Position numbers and translations under genes: made by a program. Of a stretch of DNA of 10,946 nucleotides, positions 7,590 to 10,946 are shown piece by piece. The DNA is from Cephalothrix simula. Taxonomy: Eukaryota > Nemertea > Palaeonemertea > Archinemertea > Cephalotrichidae. Location of the stretch: assembly GCA_035591015.1 (NCBI GenBank), contig JAXIUW010212397.1:1-10946 (forward strand), given 5' to 3'. Under the pieces are notes generated by a model that was given only the letters and a program-made list of their open reading frames with translations, ran no database searches and was not told the origin of the DNA. Every line of letters begins with the position of its first letter. The stretch's first letter is position 1.

Positions 7590-8133
7590 ATTACCATATA
7601 TTAAAAAAAATGACATTGAGGCCTAAAATATTGGATGAAATACGTTTGTTTTTGGGGGTAGCAGCCAGAACAATTCCCTTTAATGAGGGTCACGGGAGAG
7701 ATTCGGCCATCTATTGATAAATCATTGAAATGGAGTTTTCTGTATTTACTATCCACTGTATATTTTTGTGCAAATATCGGTAAATCACAGGTCCAAAAAT
7801 TAAAGCGTTCTCACTTGTTGAGCATCTTTGCTTTTACTAACGATTTGCATCATGGTCTCGTATTCGTGGAGCTTTTTGTTTTGAGCCGCTAACCAATTTT
7901 AAGTGTGTTGTATTTTTTATTTTTCGAGTTCTATTTTATTTTCTTATATCTCTTTTAAAATTCTAAACATGAATATTTCCAATATAATTAAAATAATTCC
8001 TATAAAATTAAATATATATTCTATTAACCCTTAAAATTTGAAATATTTTGACCAATAAAAATTAAACCAAATCTTATATTTAACCCAATTAATGATTTGT
8101 AACCCAATTTTAACGCCAATGATTATCTTATAG
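7590..8133. other. Stretch upstream of the first recognised PDE1 exon
   Basis: A 69-codon + frame at 7683-7892 has no recognisable motif. From 7900 to 8133 the sequence is very AT-rich, ending in TTATCTTATAG, the splice acceptor used by the exon at 8134. It is most likely the 3' part of a long PDE1 intron. No exon for the calmodulin-binding region was found. Confidence 0.45.
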
Positions 8134-8316
8134 ACGGCTCTGTGATGAGGACGATGAACTTAGCGAAGTGGAACCAGATGCTGTACCAAGTGAAGTTAGA
8201 GACTGGTTAGCATTAACCTTTACAAGGTCAATGAGCAATATCAAAAGGCGGGGCGAAGAAAAACCGAAATTTCGAAGCGTGGCTCATGCAATACGTGCAG
8301 GTATTATGGTGGATAG
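8134..8316 (+). CDS. PDE1: PDE1 exon a: segment leading into the catalytic domain
   Basis: The exon encodes 60 full codons plus split codons at both ends. Its translation carries the PDE1-specific stretch between the calmodulin-binding region and the catalytic domain: DEDDELSEVEPDAVPSEV, then RDWLALTFTR, then EEKPKFRS, ending AGIMVD. VPSEVRDWLA and EKPKFRS are hallmarks of PDE1 rather than of other phosphodiesterase families. PDE1 enzymes hydrolyse cAMP and cGMP in the cytoplasm and are activated by calcium-bound calmodulin. The acceptor TTATAG precedes 8134, where one base (A) completes a codon begun in an upstream exon. The donor is ATAG/GTAAGT. The incoming split codon would give arginine if the previous exon ends in AG or CG, as expected from the conserved ETRR-type junction in the family. 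The upstream exon was not found in the window. Confidence 0.95.
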
Positions 8317-8348
8317 GTAAGTATGTAATCCTCTGCCGAATTTGTTAC

Positions 8349-8478
8349 ATTAAAGGCTTCTAAGTTCACACTTCCGGTGTGAAAACACCCGATGACATGT
8401 AGGCGGAGGCTGCTGAACTTGCGCTAAGCGGCATAATACCTTTTAGGCATGTCAGAGGCATAACTAGAAGTGTTTAAT
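8349..8478. mobile_element. Small nested foldback in a PDE1 intron
   Basis: ATTAAAGGCTTCTAAGTT (8349-8366) pairs with AACTAGAAGTGTTTAAT (8462-8478), with two mismatches and a one-base gap. Inside are further pairs: AAGTTCA (8363-8369) with TGAACTT (8414-8420), and TGACATG (8393-8399) with CATGTCA (8448-8454). The inner pairs interleave, so they are alternative rather than simultaneous folds. No flanking duplication was recognised. This could be a MITE remnant. Confidence 0.5.
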
Positions 8479-8627
8479 TTCCGTTTCCGTTTACGTGTCC
8501 ATCTCGGAAAGCTGTGTAAAAAGTGTGAAATAGTATTTTTTCATTATCATCACCTGGTGGTGAGTGGTGGCTTGAATGTCAGACACTTATAGAATAAGTT
8601 TTATTATTGGTACTGTATAAAGTGCAG

Positions 8628-8635
8628 TGACGTCA
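8628..8635. promoter_or_regulatory. Consensus cAMP response element (TGACGTCA)
   Basis: The perfect 8-bp CRE palindrome sits in the context CAGTGACGTCACAG, inside a PDE1 intron. CREB/ATF factors bind this sequence. Whether it is occupied is unknown. Confidence 0.5.
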
Positions 8636-8835
8636 CAGAATCATTTTAAATTTTAATGTGACCATAATTATTTTATTAATACCAAAATCATTGAATCGGC
8701 CTGTTTCTGACCGCTAAAAATTTTGCTTTTGTAGCCACTTCTTAAGTCGAGACATTATGGACAATGTAAAACATATTGTGAAATGAAATTTTTGTTCTCA
8801 TCCCTAAAATCTTAAAATATGCTGTTTTTTTTCAG

Positions 8836-8902
8836 AATATACCGACGAATGTCTAGTTCTGTAGGCTTACATGTACCTCCTAATGTGTTAATGCTTCTCA
8901 AG
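8836..8902 (+). CDS. PDE1: PDE1 exon b: start of the catalytic region
   Basis: This short exon has one base completing arginine and then 22 codons, reading IYRRMSSSVGLHVPPNV and ending in LMLLK. It aligns with the PDE1 segment of the form MYRR...VGL..P..V...LK, immediately after the AGI.V.R motif of the previous exon, so reading frame and order are continuous. The acceptor is T8-CAG (8824-8835) and the donor AAG/GTAATT, leaving phase 0. Without the flanking exons it would be too short to detect. The identification rests on phase, splice sites and residue match together. Confidence 0.93.
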
Positions 8903-9190
8903 GTAATTTTCTTTTATGAATATGTATATATATTTTACGCATACGCATCCGAAAATCCTCAAAAACAACCGAAAAAATAAGTTTATTAAACCTTATTTGT
9001 GAAGGGTAATGATTTCCACCAGGGTTTTATATCTAGGCGGTATTTTACAATACTTATATTTCAATAGGCCTTGATATCTATACATCAATGAATTACATTT
9101 GATCTAAATTTTCATTTACAAAAAACTCCATATCCCTAGCTTTCTCCAATATTCCGGGAAAATTGTCATAAAAAATATGACCATTTCTCA

Positions 9191-9465
9191 GCACTTTACT
9201 TCCGGAATTCCTAGGAATTCCGTATAATTACGTCACAAAATAGCTTCTCGCAGTAATTATGCCGCCATCATAAGCTTTAGCCAAACCATTAACCTAAAAA
9301 ATGTTCTAATGATTTCTTATTAGACCAATCCTGACCCAAGGTCAAATACATAATAATGACGTTAACCTGCGTTAACTTGTGTGTCAGACTAATTGTTTGT
9401 GATAAACATTCTTTTAGAATTTCATAATATTGGCTTTCCCAATCATGTGACCGGAAGTAATGTGC
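9191..9465. mobile_element. Inverted-repeat element in a PDE1 intron
   Basis: GCACTTTACTTCCGG (9191-9205) pairs with CCGGAAGTAATGTGC (9451-9465), one mismatch in 15. TCA borders both ends (9188-9190 and 9466-9468), a weak candidate for a 3-bp target duplication. The interior has no ORF. It is most likely a MITE remnant that inserted within the intron. Confidence 0.5.
9203..9222. repeat. 20-bp perfect palindrome
   Basis: CGGAATTCCTAGGAATTCCG is identical to its reverse complement and consists of two GGAATTCC blocks around TA. It sits just inside the left arm of the inverted-repeat element. It could form a tight cruciform or bind a dimeric factor. Equally, it may simply belong to the transposon terminus. 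Confidence 0.8.
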
Positions 9466-9664
9466 TCATAGCTGGAAGGAAGACAATTGCTACTATCCTG
9501 TTCTTCTTGCTAATTCCCTTATAAATTCCTGTTTCCACGTTTCTTGCCATAATTGTGCCTGGGGACTCCCATATTTTTTCTATGCAGGTTTGTGTGTGTA
9601 AAACACAAACAGTTCTGGCGTTTTATTATGTACTTTTTGATATGCATTTATTTTTTGCCTCTAG

Positions 9665-9781
9665 GGAATGGATGATTGGTCGTTTGATGTATTTGCTGTA
9701 AACGACGCAAGTGAAGGTCATGCATTAAAATATGTTGCGTATGAATTGTTGCAGCGTTACGATTTAATTCATAAATTTAAG
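9665..9781 (+). CDS. PDE1: PDE1 exon c: catalytic domain, DDWSFDVF segment
   Basis: The exon has 39 complete codons in phase 0/0. The translation begins GMDDWSFDVFAVNDAS, continues with HALK, and ends YELLQRYDLIHKFK. The family pattern at this point is D.W.FDVF..N.AS..H.LK....EL..RYDLI..FK, and the exon matches it without gap. This part forms early helices of the catalytic domain ahead of the metal-binding pocket. The acceptor is CTCTAG and the donor AAG/GTATGT. No frameshift or stop is present, and it joins in frame to the exons on both sides. Confidence 0.96.
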
Positions 9782-10375
9782 GTATGTTTCTGAACGATAA
9801 ACCATCTTAAAATGTAAAATTTCCAAAGAATAGTTTTCAAAAAGACACTAAATTGTAGCTTGCAGGCAGGGAGAATATAATTACGGGAGGTATGATCGTG
9901 CTATTTTGCGTCTGTTACACCTCAAAATGCACTCTTAAATTGAAAACTGATTAACTAGGGCTGTTTTATGCTTCGTATCTTTTAAGAATGAATTAATATA
10001 TTTTTGGGACTGGTTAAGTATCCAAATGACCATGTTGGCAAGTTTTTCTGTCGTCACAAACATCGACTATCCGGGTCGAAAAAATAGATGACCACAAAAT
10101 ATTGCAAAGTATATATTGACGGAAAGGGCTTGGAATAAGGATTCCAAATCAATTTTTATCTTTCTTCTAACTCATTTCTATCATTTTTATGACTGACTAT
10201 TTCATTCATTGTGACGTCACAATGGCAACAAAATGCATGTTATGACGTCACAAATGGGCATAAAATGTAAATGACATCATATCTGTGACTAATTATGATG
10301 GAGTTATGGATGTTGACCATGAGCGGTACATGGGACAAAAGGTTGCTTATTGATTTGAAAATTGTTTTCTTTTAG
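9782..10375 (+). other. PDE1: PDE1 intron (phase 0) with CRE-bearing repeat
   Basis: The intron runs from GTATGT to TTTTCTTTTAG. Most of it is featureless AT-rich sequence. The notable part is at 10212-10279, where a ~30-bp unit carrying TGACGTCA is repeated (listed separately). Confidence 0.9.
10212..10279. promoter_or_regulatory. Cluster of cAMP response elements in a ~30-bp tandem repeat
   Basis: Perfect TGACGTCA occurs at 10212-10219 and 10243-10250, and a one-mismatch copy TGACATCA at 10272-10279. Spacing is 31 and 29 bases, and the sequences after the sites are related (CACAATGGCAACAAAATG and CACAAATGGGCATAAAATG). The cluster therefore arose by local duplication. Spacing near three helical turns would put the sites on one face of the DNA. 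Function is inferred only from the motif. Confidence 0.5.
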
Positions 10376-10516
10376 ATAAATGCAACCACTCTGGAAAATT
10401 TCCTAGGATTACTTGAGACTGGGTATAGCAAGTACAAGAATCCTTACCACAACTTAACACACGCGGCTGATGTCGCCCAAACAACGTATCATATCATTTC
10501 ACAAAGTCGACTAGTG
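10376..10516 (+). CDS. PDE1: PDE1 exon d: first metal-binding and acid-base signature
   Basis: The exon has 47 codons in phase 0. Its translation contains GYSKYKNPYHNLTHAADV, nearly identical to the signature of PDE1 enzymes. In class I phosphodiesterases the His of YHN is the general acid (codon 10448-10450 here), and the His of HAADV (10460-10462) is a ligand of the catalytic zinc. Both are present, so this part looks functional. The following residues (QTTYHIISQSRLV) correspond to the helix before HWLTxLE. The acceptor is TTTTAG. I place the donor at GTG/GTCAGT; CTA/GTGGTC six bases earlier is the alternative and would shorten the exon by two residues. The second metal signature (HDxxH) and the rest of the domain must lie beyond the window. 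Confidence 0.95.
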
Positions 10517-10698
10517 GTCAGTATCTTCCTTTTTAAAATCCTTATTTTCTGAGTGCTATCCAGTACTGCCGCAAATTAATCAATATTTGATTGGAGTTCT
10601 GTATACTTAAGCGAAAGAAGCGATATATTGAATGTGCCAGTAATGGATAGGTATGTATCGCATTTATGTGGAAAAATAAACCCATTTGATATTTTTCC

Positions 10699-10830
10699 GT
10701 ATCACACACTTTTTATGGGATACAAAAATGATATCAAACACTTTCTATATAATACACTTCCGCAGTCTGTATCACACACTTTTTATGTGATACACAAAAT
10801 GATATCAAACACTTTCTATGTGATACACTT
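10699..10830. repeat. Four-unit repeat of TATCAMACACTTTYTATGTGATA
   Basis: Units start at 10700, 10732, 10770 and 10803. They alternate between TATCACACACTTTTTATG and TATCAAACACTTTCTATR types, so the array is a duplicated pair of about 70 bp. Each unit is itself an imperfect palindrome (TATCACA...TGTGATA). The 72-codon frame at 10628-10846 is a by-product of the array. Confidence 0.75.
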
Positions 10831-10868
10831 AACATTTAAGAAATGACAACAGTTATTTTTGAAATTCG

Positions 10869-10912
10869 TTGCGCTCACTCGTGTGATATCAAATTCAACT
10901 CGGGTTTGATAT
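10869..10912. repeat. Inverted repeat ending the array region
   Basis: GATATCAAA (about 10885) and TTTGATATT (about 10904) form a stem around TTCAACTCGGG, preceded by GTTGCGCTCACTCGTGT. The GATATCAAA word also occurs in the array upstream, which suggests one dispersed repeat family. The far end lies outside the window or is unclear. Confidence 0.5.
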
Positions 10913-10946
10913 TTTTTCATATAAAAAAACTACTAGTGATGTGTTG

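Larger units (their letters stand above)
8317..8835 (+). other. PDE1: PDE1 intron (phase 2), with foldback and CRE
   Basis: The intron is bounded by GTAAGT and a T-rich tract ending TTTTTTTTCAG. It splits an arginine codon (AG/A). It contains the inverted-repeat element at 8349-8478 and a perfect CRE palindrome at 8628-8635, both listed separately. No further exon is visible. Confidence 0.9.
8903..9664 (+). other. PDE1: PDE1 intron (phase 0)
   Basis: The intron runs from GTAATT to TTGCCTCTAG. It holds an inverted-repeat element (9191-9465) containing a 20-bp perfect palindrome, a CRE variant TTACGTCA (9228-9235), and a small stem GTTTGTGT (9588-9595) with ACACAAAC (9603-9610). GTTAAC occurs twice near 9361-9378, six bases of each copy separated by CTGC. 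No additional exon was recognised. Confidence 0.88.
10517..10946 (+). other. PDE1: PDE1 intron, 5' part only
   Basis: This begins GTCAGT and runs off the window. No sequence resembling the expected next exon (HWLTxLEI) appears. Much of it is occupied by the repeat listed below. Confidence 0.75.

Noticed and set aside
7683-7892. 69-codon frame upstream of the first PDE1 exon, considered as the missing calmodulin-binding exon
   Set aside because: The translation lacks the expected basic amphipathic helix and the conserved segment ending ETR, and it ends at a stop rather than a donor.
1-10946. CRISPR array, prophage, operon or bacterial defence system
   Set aside because: No regular repeat-spacer array, no dense gene packing, and the only clear gene has spliceosomal introns.

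Overview
The window looks like nuclear DNA of a metazoan, most likely an invertebrate. It is AT-rich, has no bacterial-style gene packing, and holds protein exons with GT/AG borders in a background dense with short inverted-repeat elements. The taxon cannot be fixed further from what is here. The one firmly identifiable gene is a calcium/calmodulin-dependent 3',5'-cyclic nucleotide phosphodiesterase (PDE1 family) on the + strand. Four consecutive exons (8134-8316, 8836-8902, 9665-9781, 10376-10516) join in frame to 169 codons. They run from the conserved segment before the catalytic domain through the first metal/acid-base signature (PYHNLxHAADV). The calmodulin-binding N terminus and most of the catalytic domain are not found here. 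The gene enters with an open phase-2 acceptor and leaves through an unfinished intron, so both ends lie outside or are unrecognised.

Layout: 1-930 is low-complexity and repetitive sequence with one GC-richer island. An open frame at 939-1238, or its part from 977, ends in a hydrophobic tail and is followed by AATAAA plus a GT-rich stretch near 1427-1455. This may be the last exon of an upstream gene. From 1458 to 4080 there are foldback elements (1458-1983, 2663-2988), an 81-bp tandem duplication (1994-2155) and other repeats. From 4540 to 4840 there is a promoter-like segment with CCAAT and CRE half sites. From 5170 to 7582 there are three more inverted-repeat elements, two with flanking direct repeats of 8 bp as hAT-type transposons leave, and a degenerate TATACTTTTGGGTAAAAA array. 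The PDE1 introns carry two more foldbacks, a 20-bp perfect palindrome, several TGACGTCA (CRE) sites and, in the last intron, a four-unit repeat.

No new enzymatic system, CRISPR array, RNA gene or intact autonomous transposon was found. The points most worth checking are the CRE cluster inside a cAMP/cGMP-degrading gene, the doubly folded 308-bp element with a perfect target duplication, the possible alternative PDE1 first exon at 5603-5640, and the unidentified terminal membrane exon near position 1000.
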